Positions 24,810 through 33,989 of a DNA stretch of 64,000 nt are shown here, piece after piece. How positions within the stretch are numbered: position 1 is the first letter of the stretch; each line of letters starts with the position of its first letter. Under the pieces are notes generated by a model. The model worked only from the letters and a program-made list of their open reading frames with translations. It did not search any database and was not told where the DNA came from. Source of the stretch: Microscillaceae bacterium. GTDB taxonomy: Bacteria; Bacteroidota; Bacteroidia; Cytophagales; Microscillaceae. The stretch lies in contig JAABSX010000013.1 of the NCBI GenBank assembly GCA_011390205.1, positions 1 to 64,000 of the forward strand. The letters are read 5' to 3'. A program made the translations under genes and the position numbers.

Positions 24810-27791
24810 TTAAAGTTGGATGTTAAAGTGGAAATAAATACGTCTTGCAGAAGGGAAAGGCGCAACTTCTACTCCTGAAGACAGCCCGTCACCGCCAAAG
24901 TTAGATACTTCAGGGTCATAGCTATTGTACTTGAAGAAGTTGAGTAAGTTAAATGCCGAAACACCTACACGGATTCCTTTGACAGCACCAGCAAACACAT
25001 TGCCGAGTGCTTTTTGGCGAATGTTATAGAATAAGCCTACTTCACGCAGACGCAAGTAAGAGGCATCTTCTACGAATACATCTGCAGATACGCCCAAGCG
25101 GCTCACACGGTATGCACCATTGCTGAGTGCTCCACTAGGGTCTATGCCTGTATCATCGTAATCAGGGCTTGTGCCATTCAAATCAAATAAAAGTGTAGAT
25201 AGGTTTACGTTTTGGTAGTCATTTTTCCAGTGCCACAAGAAGTTAAGCTCAAAGTTTTTGTAGCTTAAATTATTAGTCCACGACATTTGAAAACCAGGCT
25301 CAGAATCACCAAACACCCGGATGCCATCCGAAGTACCATCACCATTTGCGTCATCAATTCCTACGATTTGTGTAGCACTTTTTCCTTCTTCTAATCGGAA
25401 AGTTCCTAAAGTAGCACCAAAAGCGCCTAAGTTAAATGCAGGAACATCTAAACGAGTGATTTCAGAGCGGTTAAACCAATACTGTATGCCTGTATTCCAT
25501 TGGAAATTTGCTTTGCTGATTATCTGTGCTCTGAGCCCTAGCTCGACACCTTGATTTCTTAGGTCAGCACCATTGATGATTTCTGAACTAAAACCTGATG
25601 AAAGAGGCACTTGGCGGTTAAGCAATAAGTCTGTTACGTTTTTATTATAATAGGTAACTGTCAGTCCGATGCGATTATTGATAAAACTTGCATCAAAGCC
25701 TACTTCTAGCTCAGCTTGTCTCTCAGGGCCTATGTTAGAGTTGCCTCTAGTAGTGCTAATAAGTGAGCCAGCTTGCCCGCCAATCAGCACATTGTTGAGA
25801 GAAGTAAAGGTAGAGCCAAAAGTAGCAAATCTACCCGCCTGCCCGTAAGCTACTCTTAACTTTAGCTGGCTTACAGTCTCTTTAATACCTGCCCAGAAGT
25901 CAAACTCGTGTAGGTTAAAAGCGATGTTGGCTTTTGGATAATAATACAATTTGTTTGCATCTCCATTGTTAGAAGATTTATCAGCACGCAAGCCTACAGT
26001 AGCGATGATTTTGTCATCAAAGTTTACTTCCTCTTGGACGAAGAATCCAAAATCCTCTTCGGGCTGTCTCGTCTGGTTAATTTGTATAGAGCCTGCTTGG
26101 TCTAGGTTGGTTTGTGTACCGATGAGCTGTGAAGCTACAGCGATTTTGGTATCTCTGTCAAAATTAAGACTTAAAATACCCGCTTGTGAGTTAAAAGTTA
26201 GCTTAGAATTAGGGGCATAGTTATGGACTAAGAAAGCCTGCACGTTGTAGTTATTGACTACGGTATTGCCCTGAATAGAAGCACCATTCACACCTGCACC
26301 ATTGCTTTGGAACTGTAGCTCTCTTGGGGCAAAAACATTGCTCACAAAAGAATAACTATCAAGCCCACCAGAAGCGATTAATTTTAAGTTTTGTTTTTCA
26401 TTTTGGAATAACCGCACACTCAACGAAGCCCCTCCCATAAACCTTCTCACATCCTCGTTATTGGTCATCAAATCACGGGTTTGTAAAAAATTAGCTGCAC
26501 CATAAGGATTTCTGGGATAATTGCCATTGGCATCAGGAAATAAGTTTGCCCAGCTAGGAGTAGATAAATAAGAGATGCCTAGGGTTGTCCCTGTGTTGTC
26601 ATTGTTAAAATAACCTCTGTCTGTGCTAGACAGTATGTAATTGGCAGAGGTACTTAACTCTATAAAGTCATTAAACTTATGGTTTAGATTGACACGGAAA
26701 GAAGTTTTCTTGTATCCTGTATTCTTGACGATTCCTTCTTCATCCTTGTTGATGACTGAGGCATAAAAGCTCGTTTTGTCATTGCCACCTGATACATTCA
26801 AGTTTGTGTTTAAGAGCAAACCTGTTTCTCCATATAGCTCATCTTCATAGTTAAAGATTCTGCCTGCATTGCGGGCTGCCACAAAAGTAGGAACTTCATC
26901 AGCACCATAGACACTTTGAACTCTTTGCTCATTCCATTGGCGAGTGCCTAAGAGATTGATGGCATTGGTAAAGCCTACGGTTTGGTCAAGGGTTACACGT
27001 GTACCTGTATTTGTTCCTTTTTTGGTAGTGATGACGATTACACCCGCACCTGAGCGAGAGCCGTAGATAGAAGCTGCAGAAGGTCCTTTGAGCACTTCTA
27101 TAGTCTCAATGTCTTCTAAGCTAATGTCAGCAATACGGTTAGAGGCATTGTCTTGGCTAGAGGCATTGCCTCCAGCGGCAGCAGCAGAGAGAAAGTTAAG
27201 GTTGGCAGGAATAGAGGTATTATCTACATAAATCCCATCTACAATATAAAGAGGCTGCGAGCTACCTAAGATAGAAGTAAGCCCACGAAGCTTCACAGAT
27301 GTACCTCCACCAGGTGCACCAGAGTTAGAGACGATGTTTACGCCTGTAAACTTGCCATACAAAGCACCATCTACGGTCTGTGGCACGGTTACGCCTGAGA
27401 GGTCTTTGGCACTAATGGTAGAAACAGCATTGGCAAGGTTTCCTCGCTTGGTGCTACTTGCTAGACCTGTAATGACGATTTCATCTAGGTTCTGCACATC
27501 TTCTTTCATCTGTATGTTGATATTCAATTCTGTGCCTACAGACATTTCTACTTTGGTGTAGCCAATGGTAGTAAAAATAAGTGTAGGGCTAGATGTAGAA
27601 AGTTTCAGGCTATACATCCCATCAATGCCTGTGATAGTACCATTGGTTGTACCTTTTTCTACCACACTTACGCCTGGAATAGGCTCACCTGAGGAGGAGC
27701 TTACTACCCCTGTAACGGTCTGCTGTGCTAGTGAGATTTGAACACTCAAAAACATTAGCAGTACTAAATTTAGAAGTATTTTTTGTTTCAT
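24810..27791 (-). CDS. SusC/RagA-family TonB-dependent transporter
   Basis: 993-residue outer-membrane importer. Signal peptide, then a carboxypeptidase-like N-terminal domain (VTGVVSSSSGEPIPGVSVVEKG), a TonB box (NLDEIVITGLAS), the plug domain with GALYGKFTGVNI, YIVDGIYVDN, and IEVLKGPSAASIYGSRSGAGVI, which is the SusC signature. A long barrel ends in an aromatic residue-rich strand (RRIYFHFNIQL). The partner lipoprotein is encoded immediately downstream. The barrel transports material bound by SusD using TonB-ExbBD energy. It is an orphan pair lacking neighbouring carbohydrate-active enzymes. Confidence 0.95.
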   Translation of the reverse strand: MKQKILLNLVLLMFLSVQISLAQQTVTGVVSSSSGEPIPGVSVVEKGTTNGTITGIDGMYSLKLSTSSPTLIFTTIGYTKVEMSVGTELNINIQMKEDVQNLDEIVITGLASSTKRGNLANAVSTISAKDLSGVTVPQTVDGALYGKFTGVNIVSNSGAPGGGTSVKLRGLTSILGSSQPLYIVDGIYVDNTSIPANLNFLSAAAAGGNASSQDNASNRIADISLEDIETIEVLKGPSAASIYGSRSGAGVIVITTKKGTNTGTRVTLDQTVGFTNAINLLGTRQWNEQRVQSVYGADEVPTFVAARNAGRIFNYEDELYGETGLLLNTNLNVSGGNDKTSFYASVINKDEEGIVKNTGYKKTSFRVNLNHKFNDFIELSTSANYILSSTDRGYFNNDNTGTTLGISYLSTPSWANLFPDANGNYPRNPYGAANFLQTRDLMTNNEDVRRFMGGASLSVRLFQNEKQNLKLIASGGLDSYSFVSNVFAPRELQFQSNGAGVNGASIQGNTVVNNYNVQAFLVHNYAPNSKLTFNSQAGILSLNFDRDTKIAVASQLIGTQTNLDQAGSIQINQTRQPEEDFGFFVQEEVNFDDKIIATVGLRADKSSNNGDANKLYYYPKANIAFNLHEFDFWAGIKETVSQLKLRVAYGQAGRFATFGSTFTSLNNVLIGGQAGSLISTTRGNSNIGPERQAELEVGFDASFINNRIGLTVTYYNKNVTDLLLNRQVPLSSGFSSEIINGADLRNQGVELGLRAQIISKANFQWNTGIQYWFNRSEITRLDVPAFNLGAFGATLGTFRLEEGKSATQIVGIDDANGDGTSDGIRVFGDSEPGFQMSWTNNLSYKNFELNFLWHWKNDYQNVNLSTLLFDLNGTSPDYDDTGIDPSGALSNGAYRVSRLGVSADVFVEDASYLRLREVGLFYNIRQKALGNVFAGAVKGIRVGVSAFNLLNFFKYNSYDPEVSNFGGDGLSSGVEVAPFPSARRIYFHFNIQL

Positions 27792-27916
27792 AAAAAATAG
27801 CAGTTTATAAATGAATTTAATTTTTAGAGGCTTTAAAGTTGGTGAAATTAATTTGAAATAAAAAAAGTAGCCCGTATTTTTTTTATGATTTTATCCTTCG
27901 TGCATAATGACTGAGA

Positions 27917-28531
27917 TTATCCTTCTAAGCTTTTACTTACAGGGCTAAAGCACTGATTCATCAGCTTGTATGCCGCCTTGAGCTGCACCTCCTCACTGAC
28001 ATGCGGCTCAAAAATGCTCGGTTGGGGGAGTTTTTTCTTAAATTTTTGGAGGAGTTCTTTTTCTAATGCTTCATTGCTTTGAAGACTTTTATCTTTGAGA
28101 ATGTGCCACACTTCTAAAGAGTATTCTTTCAAACCTAAAGAGACAAAACAAAAGCGGTGGCATATCAGTGCGGCACTCTCTGCACACATAAGTGCTATTT
28201 TAAAGCCTTTTTCTAGCCCATTTTGAAGCCTTCTGACTCCATTCTTGAAGTCAGTTCCTTGTCTTGCTTTTTCAAAATCTACCCTGCCTTCTGCATCCAA
28301 AAATTCGGGATTGGGCTGTATCGCCCCGAAGGCTTCGGGCATATGGATGTAGCGTATTTCTTGTTGAGCTAGGCTGCTTTTGAGTGCTTTTTGGTTAAAC
28401 TGTGGATTATAGCTGCTTGCTGGAATACTCCTAATATCTACGATGCAGTTAATCTCAAAATGCCCAATTAACTCCAAAAAATAATCAATCGTGTGGTTAG
28501 AATGACCCACTGTATAAATAGAATGCTTCAC
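27917..28531 (-). CDS. DUF488 family protein
   Basis: 204 residues. IYTVGHSNHTIDYFLELI at the N-terminus, VDIRSIPASSYNPQF, and the motif CAESAALICHRFCF fit DUF488, whose usual C-terminal motif is CxExxxxxCHR. The family has conserved Cys residues and is often associated with stress or nucleic-acid loci, but its biochemical role is not established to my knowledge. The start at ATG 28531 gives MKHSIYTVGHS. It is divergent from the lolD-like gene. Confidence 0.85.
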   Translation of the reverse strand: MKHSIYTVGHSNHTIDYFLELIGHFEINCIVDIRSIPASSYNPQFNQKALKSSLAQQEIRYIHMPEAFGAIQPNPEFLDAEGRVDFEKARQGTDFKNGVRRLQNGLEKGFKIALMCAESAALICHRFCFVSLGLKEYSLEVWHILKDKSLQSNEALEKELLQKFKKKLPQPSIFEPHVSEEVQLKAAYKLMNQCFSPVSKSLEG

Positions 28532-28679
28532 GTCTAAATGTACTACTTCTTTTTTACAATCTTTTTACTTTGCGTTTAATTTGTAAATTTACAAAAAAAA
28601 TAGCTTATACTGCATTTAATTTAGGTTTCAAAGCCATCTTAAATGAGATAGACAGAAATCCATTTTTAACCCATCAAAT

Positions 28680-29330
28680 ATGATCAAAGCAAAAGGCATC
28701 AGCAAATCTTACGGAGACCTTCAGGTTCTCAAAGGCATAGACATAGAAGTAAAATCGGGTGAGATTGTCGCCATTGTGGGGGCATCTGGGGCAGGCAAAA
28801 GCACCTTGCTGCACATCTTAGGCACACTTGACCAGCCAGACAAGGGTGAAGTCCAGCTTGGGGAAACAGATTTGCTCAAGATAAAAGGCAATAAACTGGC
28901 ACAATTTCGCAACCAACACATCGGTTTTGTATTTCAGTTTCATAATTTATTGCCAGAGTTTAATGCCCTAGAAAATGTTTGTATGCCTGCATTTTTGGCG
29001 GGCACTTCAGTAAAAGAAGCTGAAGCAAAGGCGCATCTCCTCCTCAAAAGATTGGGCATAGATGCACGTGCCAAGCACCGCCCCTCAGAGATGTCAGGAG
29101 GAGAACAACAGCGGACTGCCATTGCACGTGCTCTGATGAATGGCCCCAAGGTGGTGTTTGCAGATGAGCCCAGCGGCAACCTTGATTCCAAAAACTCCGA
29201 AGAGCTTCACAAGTTGTTTTTTGAGCTGCGTGAAGAGTTTAGGCAGACTTTTATCATCGTAACGCACAACAAAGAATTGGCAGCAATGAGTGATAGAAGA
29301 ATAGAAATGCAAGATGGTTTTCTGGTCTAG
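28680..29330 (+). CDS. ABC transporter ATP-binding protein, LolD-like
   Basis: 216-residue ATPase of the LolD/MacB type. Walker A GASGAGKST, Q-loop FVFQFHNLLPEF, signature SGGEQQR, Walker B VVFADEPSGNLD, and the H-loop VTHNKEL are all present. In the family it powers extraction of lipoproteins from the inner membrane (LolCDE) or export of small molecules. No LolC/E-type permease is adjacent, so its partner is encoded elsewhere. The next plus-strand gene is a symporter with a 161-base gap. Confidence 0.9.
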   Translation: MIKAKGISKSYGDLQVLKGIDIEVKSGEIVAIVGASGAGKSTLLHILGTLDQPDKGEVQLGETDLLKIKGNKLAQFRNQHIGFVFQFHNLLPEFNALENVCMPAFLAGTSVKEAEAKAHLLLKRLGIDARAKHRPSEMSGGEQQRTAIARALMNGPKVVFADEPSGNLDSKNSEELHKLFFELREEFRQTFIIVTHNKELAAMSDRRIEMQDGFLV

Positions 29331-29491
29331 TTTTATGAAAGATGCTTTTAAAGTAATCAGGCAGACTTTTAGATTTCCACATGAATCCTTTATCTTCGCT
29401 CATATTGTCTAAATACAGCATATTAAAACACCTAGTTCGTCATTGGTTGCTTGGTCAAAATGCAGCCCAAAAAAATTAAATAAAACATACA

Positions 29492-30874
29492 TTGGAACAG
29501 ATAGAAAACTACATCATTGCGTTTAGTGATTTTTTATGGGGAATGCCCCTGCTGATTATACTGGTCGGGGGAGGCTTGTTCTTCTCGATTTATTCAAAAT
29601 TTTTACCCTTTCGATACTTCGGGCATGGAGTCGCTATTTTGAGAGGTAAATATGATGACAAAGATGACCCAGGCGACATCAATCATTACCAAGCATTGGC
29701 AGCAGCATTGGCAGCCACGATTGGGGTGGGCAATATCAGTGGGGTAGCCGTAGCGATTTCTATGGGAGGGCCAGGGGCTATTTTTTGGATGTGGCTCAGC
29801 GCTGTAGTTGGTATGGCCACCAAGTTTTTTACCTGCACGCTGGCTTTGATGTATCGTGGAGAAGATTCTATGGGGCATGTGCAGGGAGGCCCTATGTATG
29901 TCATCAGAGAAGGAATGAGCAAAAACTGGTATCCTTTGGCTGTGTTTTTTTCTATTGCAGGGCTGATTGGTTGCTTTCCTTTGTTTCAAGCCAACCAACT
30001 GACACAGGTGGTGCGTGATGTGATTTTAGTACCCAATCAACTCATAGGCAGCACCGAAGCTGATATTTTTCAATCTAACCTTATTTCTGGCTTGGCTATC
30101 GTGTCTTTGGTTTCTGTGGTGATTTTTGGAGGCGTACAGCGTATTGGAAAGGTAGCTGGTAATTTAGTCCCTTTTATGGTGGTGCTTTATATGCTGTGTA
30201 CGCTTTTTATTCTCATCACCCATGCCGATAAAATTGCAGACGCCTTTTGGCTAATCATCACTGATGCTTTTACGGGTGAAGCTGCTGTAGGCGGTGTAGT
30301 GGCTGCTGTGATGATTCAGGGCATCAGAAGAGCGGCATTCTCTAATGAGGCAGGCATCGGCACAGCCCCTATGATGCACGGTGCAGCCAAAACCAAAGAG
30401 CCCGTTCGGGAGGGCTTGGTGGCTATGCTCGGGCCATTTATAGATACCATTGTCATCTGTACGATGACCGCCTTGGTCATTGTGGTGACGGGAGTCTGGA
30501 AAAACAAAGACCTAGATGGTGTTACGATGACCGCACAAGCCTTTGAAACCGCCATGCCTGGAGTAGGTGCTTGGATTTTGGTATTTTGTATCTTTGTATT
30601 TGCCATCACCACGCTTTTTTCTTATTCTTATTATGGGGTGAAGTGCTTCGGGTTTTTATTTGGAGCAAAGCACCAAAACCTGTATAATTTCTTTTATGTG
30701 GCCTCTATCATATTCGGGGCAGTAGCTTCTCTAAAAGCTGCCGTAGGGATGATAGATGCTATGTATGCACTCATGGCGATTCCTACAGTATTTTCTACTG
30801 TGATGCTTGCTCCTAGAGTGAAGCAGGCCGCCAAAGAGTATTTTAGAAAACTGCACAACCATGAGTATCAATAA
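29492..30874 (+). CDS. Alanine/glycine:cation symporter (AGCS family)
   Basis: 460-residue integral inner-membrane transporter with about 11 hydrophobic segments. Diagnostic AGCS sequence: VGNISGVAVAISMGGPGAIFW, GMATKFFTCTLALMYR, GPMYVIREGM, and AAFSNEAGIGTAPMMHGAAKT. It probably imports alanine or glycine with Na+. The start codon is TTG at 29492, giving MEQIENYIIAFSDFLWG, the usual N-terminus length; no ATG precedes it in a sensible position. Confidence 0.94.
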   Translation: MEQIENYIIAFSDFLWGMPLLIILVGGGLFFSIYSKFLPFRYFGHGVAILRGKYDDKDDPGDINHYQALAAALAATIGVGNISGVAVAISMGGPGAIFWMWLSAVVGMATKFFTCTLALMYRGEDSMGHVQGGPMYVIREGMSKNWYPLAVFFSIAGLIGCFPLFQANQLTQVVRDVILVPNQLIGSTEADIFQSNLISGLAIVSLVSVVIFGGVQRIGKVAGNLVPFMVVLYMLCTLFILITHADKIADAFWLIITDAFTGEAAVGGVVAAVMIQGIRRAAFSNEAGIGTAPMMHGAAKTKEPVREGLVAMLGPFIDTIVICTMTALVIVVTGVWKNKDLDGVTMTAQAFETAMPGVGAWILVFCIFVFAITTLFSYSYYGVKCFGFLFGAKHQNLYNFFYVASIIFGAVASLKAAVGMIDAMYALMAIPTVFSTVMLAPRVKQAAKEYFRKLHNHEYQ

Positions 30875-30959
30875 TCTGAACGCCTAAATTTGTAGACTGA
30901 TTTCTCAAAAAAGTCCTTAAATTTCATTATTATTGTCATCAAAAGACTAAAAAAAAATT

Positions 30960-31529
30960 ATGAGTACAAAAACAGAACAAACCAACGAAATCATACAACA
31001 TCACACACTATGGGCAATGGGGGCTGGTGCCGTGCCGCTGCCCGTGCTAGATGTAGCAGCCGTAACCATGGTACAGCTAGATATGCTCAAACAGTTGTCT
31101 AGGGTTTATGGCAATGATTATAATGAGAGCTTCGGCAAAAACCTCATCTCAGCCATCGCAGGCAGCACACTTGCGCGCATAGGGGCAAGCATGATTAAAG
31201 CCATCCCTGGAGTAGGCACTATCTTAGGAGGCGTTTCTATGGTGATTCTCTCAGGAGCTTCTACTTATGCCATGGGCAAAGTTTTTGTAAATCACTTTGA
31301 GACAGGCGGCTCACTCTTCGATTTTGACATCAACAAAGGCAAGAAAGTCTATGAAGAAGAGTTCGAAAAAGGAAAAGAATACGCCTCTAACATCCGCAAA
31401 AGTGAATCTGGTGATAGCAAAGCAGAGATATTCGCCAAACTAGAAAAACTCTCCCAACTCAAAAAAAGTGGAGCCATCAGTGAAGAGGAATTTAAAGCCA
31501 AGAAAGATGAACTTTTAGGAAAACTGTAA
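30960..31529 (+). CDS. DUF697-like membrane protein with C-terminal SHOCT domain
   Basis: 189 residues. The N-terminal half, WAMGAGAVPLPVLDVAAVTMVQ then AIPGVGTILGGVSMVILSG, has two hydrophobic hairpins with the P-x-P-x-x-D pattern of DUF697/YcjF-like proteins often found near GTPases. A ~25-residue helix pair at the C-terminus (KLEKLSQLKKSGAISEEEF then KKDELL) is a SHOCT domain. SHOCT is thought to mediate oligomerisation. The role is unknown. It is the middle of a loose plus-strand series, 85 bases after the symporter. Confidence 0.8.
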   Translation: MSTKTEQTNEIIQHHTLWAMGAGAVPLPVLDVAAVTMVQLDMLKQLSRVYGNDYNESFGKNLISAIAGSTLARIGASMIKAIPGVGTILGGVSMVILSGASTYAMGKVFVNHFETGGSLFDFDINKGKKVYEEEFEKGKEYASNIRKSESGDSKAEIFAKLEKLSQLKKSGAISEEEFKAKKDELLGKL

Positions 31530-31625
31530 AGCCTCCGTAGTTTTTCTCACAGGTTGGAAGCAGTTTTTACCAAAACTAAGTTTTGGTCAGGTAATAGACA
31601 GATAAATGACAGAATTTTTTGATAC

Positions 31626-32339
31626 ATGATGCAAAATACATCTAAAACAGCACTCCTTGTGGGTGCTACAGGCTTGGTCGGGGCTTATCTGCTAGATTTC
31701 TTGCTAGAATCTTCTCGTTATCAAAAAGTAATCGTGATAAGCCGCCGAAGCACTGGCAAAAAATCTCCAAAGCTAGAAGAAATACTGATTGATTTTGAGC
31801 AGATGGAGCATTACACAGCTCAAATAAATGCCCATGATGTGTTTTGTAGCTTAGGAATCACCCTTAAAAAAGCAGGCTCTATTCCTAAAGCCCGCAAAGT
31901 AGAATATGAATATCCCCTCAAACTGGCAGAAATTGCACTCAAAAATGGCTCAGAGCAATTTATGCTGGTGAGTAGCCTTGGGGCAAATGCCCAGTCAAAA
32001 AACTATTATTTGCGCTGCAAAGGTGAGCTAGAAGAGGCATTACAGATCTTACCCTTCCGAAGCCTGAAAATATTTCGCCCTAGCCTTCTGTTAGGCCCTA
32101 GAGAAGAAATCAGAATAGCAGAAGATTTGGCAAAAGTATTTGCAATTGCTTTTGCAATGTTCATACCCCATAAATACAGGGCTGTTCAAGCAAGAACAGT
32201 GGCGAAATTTGTAGAAATGGCCGCACTCAAAGCAGAAAAAGGTATCAGCATCTATGAATCTGGAGTCATCCGCCGTATAGAAAAACGCTCCTTTGACCTT
32301 GAAAACTTCCAAGAAAAAACCACCTACCGAGGCATTTGA
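31626..32339 (+). CDS. NAD(P)-binding Rossmann protein, HTATIP2/TIP30-like
   Basis: 237 residues of the atypical SDR type. N-terminal TALLVGATGLVGAYLLDFLL (GxxGxxG), then VFCSLGITLKKAGS, the strand QFMLVSSLGANAQSKNYYLRCKGELE with a YxxxK (YYLRCK), and FRPSLLLGPREE. This pattern fits the TIP30-like oxidoreductase group; the substrate is unknown. Its stop codon is inside the terminator region, which begins in the last codons. ATG 31626 or 31629 could serve as the start. Confidence 0.85.
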   Translation: MMQNTSKTALLVGATGLVGAYLLDFLLESSRYQKVIVISRRSTGKKSPKLEEILIDFEQMEHYTAQINAHDVFCSLGITLKKAGSIPKARKVEYEYPLKLAEIALKNGSEQFMLVSSLGANAQSKNYYLRCKGELEEALQILPFRSLKIFRPSLLLGPREEIRIAEDLAKVFAIAFAMFIPHKYRAVQARTVAKFVEMAALKAEKGISIYESGVIRRIEKRSFDLENFQEKTTYRGI

Positions 32340-32352
32340 TAGGTGGTTTTTA
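32315..32352 (+). terminator. Terminator overlapping the gene end
   Basis: AAAAACCACCTA (32315-32326, inside the last codons) pairs with TAGGTGGTTTTT (32340-32351). The left arm lies within the coding sequence of the Rossmann protein gene. Confidence 0.85.
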
Positions 32353-32963
32353 TGCCCAGCAAACACCCTTAAGCATTGCGGATGATGTATGATATCAGGC
32401 AACACAAACCTGTGTGTTTTTTAGAGCTTTCTGCTTGGTTTTTCTTAAAATGCACCTCATCCAAAAAATACTTTTGAAGCCATTCAGTTAAAAAATATCT
32501 TTCATCTTCTCTTTGGTGCAAGTTAAATTTCCCTTTTTAGACCCCTCACCCCTTCCCTCTCCTCAAAAGAGGGCATAAGGAAGTCAATTTGACTTGCACT
32601 CTTCTCTTTTATACCCTTTCCTACTTTTTATAAGACCCTATTTTTATTCTTTTTAAATAAGCTTACTCCAATACTTTATTCTAAGTTATACCTCTTATAC
32701 AAGCTAAAAAGAATGCTTATAACTTTATTGCAAACATTTTATAATTTTATGGTTATAAGATAGCATTATGAAGCAAGAAATGTCAATTTAAAATTTAAAA
32801 ATTTAAAAAAAATAAAAAACAGCCTATTTTTTTAACCTTTTTTTACTTAAAAAGTAGATTATTATTATAATTAAGTGTTTTTTAGTACCTATAAATACTT
32901 ATTTATGTAATTTTTAACAAAAACAGGTTCAATTTTAAACTACCATTTAATTTTAAATTCATT
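32353..32963. other. Intergenic region before the outer-membrane protein gene
   Basis: Apart from the palindromic element, the remainder from ~32640 is extremely AT-rich with oligo-A and oligo-T tracts and no ORF. Such a tract upstream of a highly expressed outer-membrane protein could be a promoter with UP-like elements, but no TANNTTTG box was located. Confidence 0.4.
32516..32599. repeat. 84-bp MITE/REP-like palindromic element
   Basis: Outer inverted repeats GTGCAAGTTAAATT (32516-32529) and AATTTGACTTGCAC (32586-32599) pair along 14 positions with one G-T. Inside, CCTTCCCTCT and AGAGGGcatAAGG form a second hairpin (32551-32580). The structure and the C/G-rich core in a very AT-rich region suggest a small mobile palindromic repeat. 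No second copy was seen in this window, so repetition is unproven. Confidence 0.55.
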
Positions 32964-33731
32964 ATGAAAAAAACATTTATTACAATCTCCAAACTGTTCT
33001 TATCTCTGATGATGTGTTTTGTCTTGACAAGTCAAGAAACTGCTTTTGCTCAAGAGGAAGAAAGCAAGTTCAGCATGAACGTAACCCTAAACTCTGACAT
33101 CTTCTTTGGTTTTTATCCTTTTGTGGCTGGGTCTTATGCCATTAGCGACAAAGTGGACTTCACATTCTACGGTGTCTTATGGTCTGGTGGCACAGGGGGT
33201 GCTTCAGAAGGATGGGGCAACTGGACGGAGTTCGGTGCGGGTGTAAACTTTAAGGTTACTGAAAGTTTCAACATCAACCCTCAGATAGGTCTGCTCAATG
33301 GTTCACTTACTTCGGGGGGCACTGGCAGTGGTGTGCCTGTGCTAGGTGAAGGCTGGGTACCTAATATCACGATGGGGCTAAACAATGACTTTATACAAGG
33401 GGAGTTTTATTTAGGCTATTATATGGGCATAGACCATGGGCAAGGCTTCACCAATGAATTTTTGCACTATTGGTTGAATGCAGGCTATAAGATTGCACCT
33501 TTCTTCTCGGCTGGTTTGCACTTTGAGCAACTTGATTTTAGTGGAGGCAAAAACAATGAAGGCAATGGATATGCTATCTATCAAGCACTAGGGCCTTATG
33601 TGCAGTTTTCAGACCCTGGTGGAAGTGGTTTTGCACGCTTTTCTTCTGGCGTAGATTTACGTCCAGAAATAAGCACAGCTAGATTTGAACAGCCTACTTT
33701 CTACAAGCTGACTGTTGGTTTTGGTTTCTAA
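32964..33731 (+). CDS. Secreted beta-rich outer-membrane protein
   Basis: 255 residues with a signal peptide (KLFLSLMMCFVLTSQETAFAQ). The mature part has alternating aromatic/hydrophobic strands (MNVTLNSDIFFGFYPFVAGSYAI; QGEFYLGYYMGIDHG) and ends in a Phe-containing strand (KLTVGFGF) typical of barrel insertion signals. It resembles uncharacterised Bacteroidota barrel proteins, but I cannot name a family with certainty. Monocistronic with a long AT-rich upstream region and a strong terminator, so it may be well expressed. Confidence 0.7.
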   Translation: MKKTFITISKLFLSLMMCFVLTSQETAFAQEEESKFSMNVTLNSDIFFGFYPFVAGSYAISDKVDFTFYGVLWSGGTGGASEGWGNWTEFGAGVNFKVTESFNINPQIGLLNGSLTSGGTGSGVPVLGEGWVPNITMGLNNDFIQGEFYLGYYMGIDHGQGFTNEFLHYWLNAGYKIAPFFSAGLHFEQLDFSGGKNNEGNGYAIYQALGPYVQFSDPGGSGFARFSSGVDLRPEISTARFEQPTFYKLTVGFGF

Positions 33732-33835
33732 GATTTGATAATTTTTGTGGGGCAAGGTTGTGGATTGTTTCGGAAGATATACTAGGCAGAATACAGCCCG
33801 ACACCTCAGGCACAAAATTATCAGGTAAGCAAAAT

Positions 33836-33869
33836 AAAAAAGGCTTCGCTCATATGAGCGAAGCCTTTT
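33836..33869. terminator. Perfect-palindrome bidirectional terminator
   Basis: AAAAGGCTTCGCTCAT and ATGAGCGAAGCCTTTT are exact reverse complements. It sits between the convergent outer-membrane protein gene and rny and ends in T's on either strand. Confidence 0.9.
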
Positions 33870-33989
33870 CTGTGGAAATACTGCTATGCGGTGTGCCAAG
33901 TTGGTGCTCAGTGATGTCTCTTGGCACAATGATTTAGCAGATGATACTAATTTGCAAAGATATTACTTATAAGTGCTGCTATCATTTGC

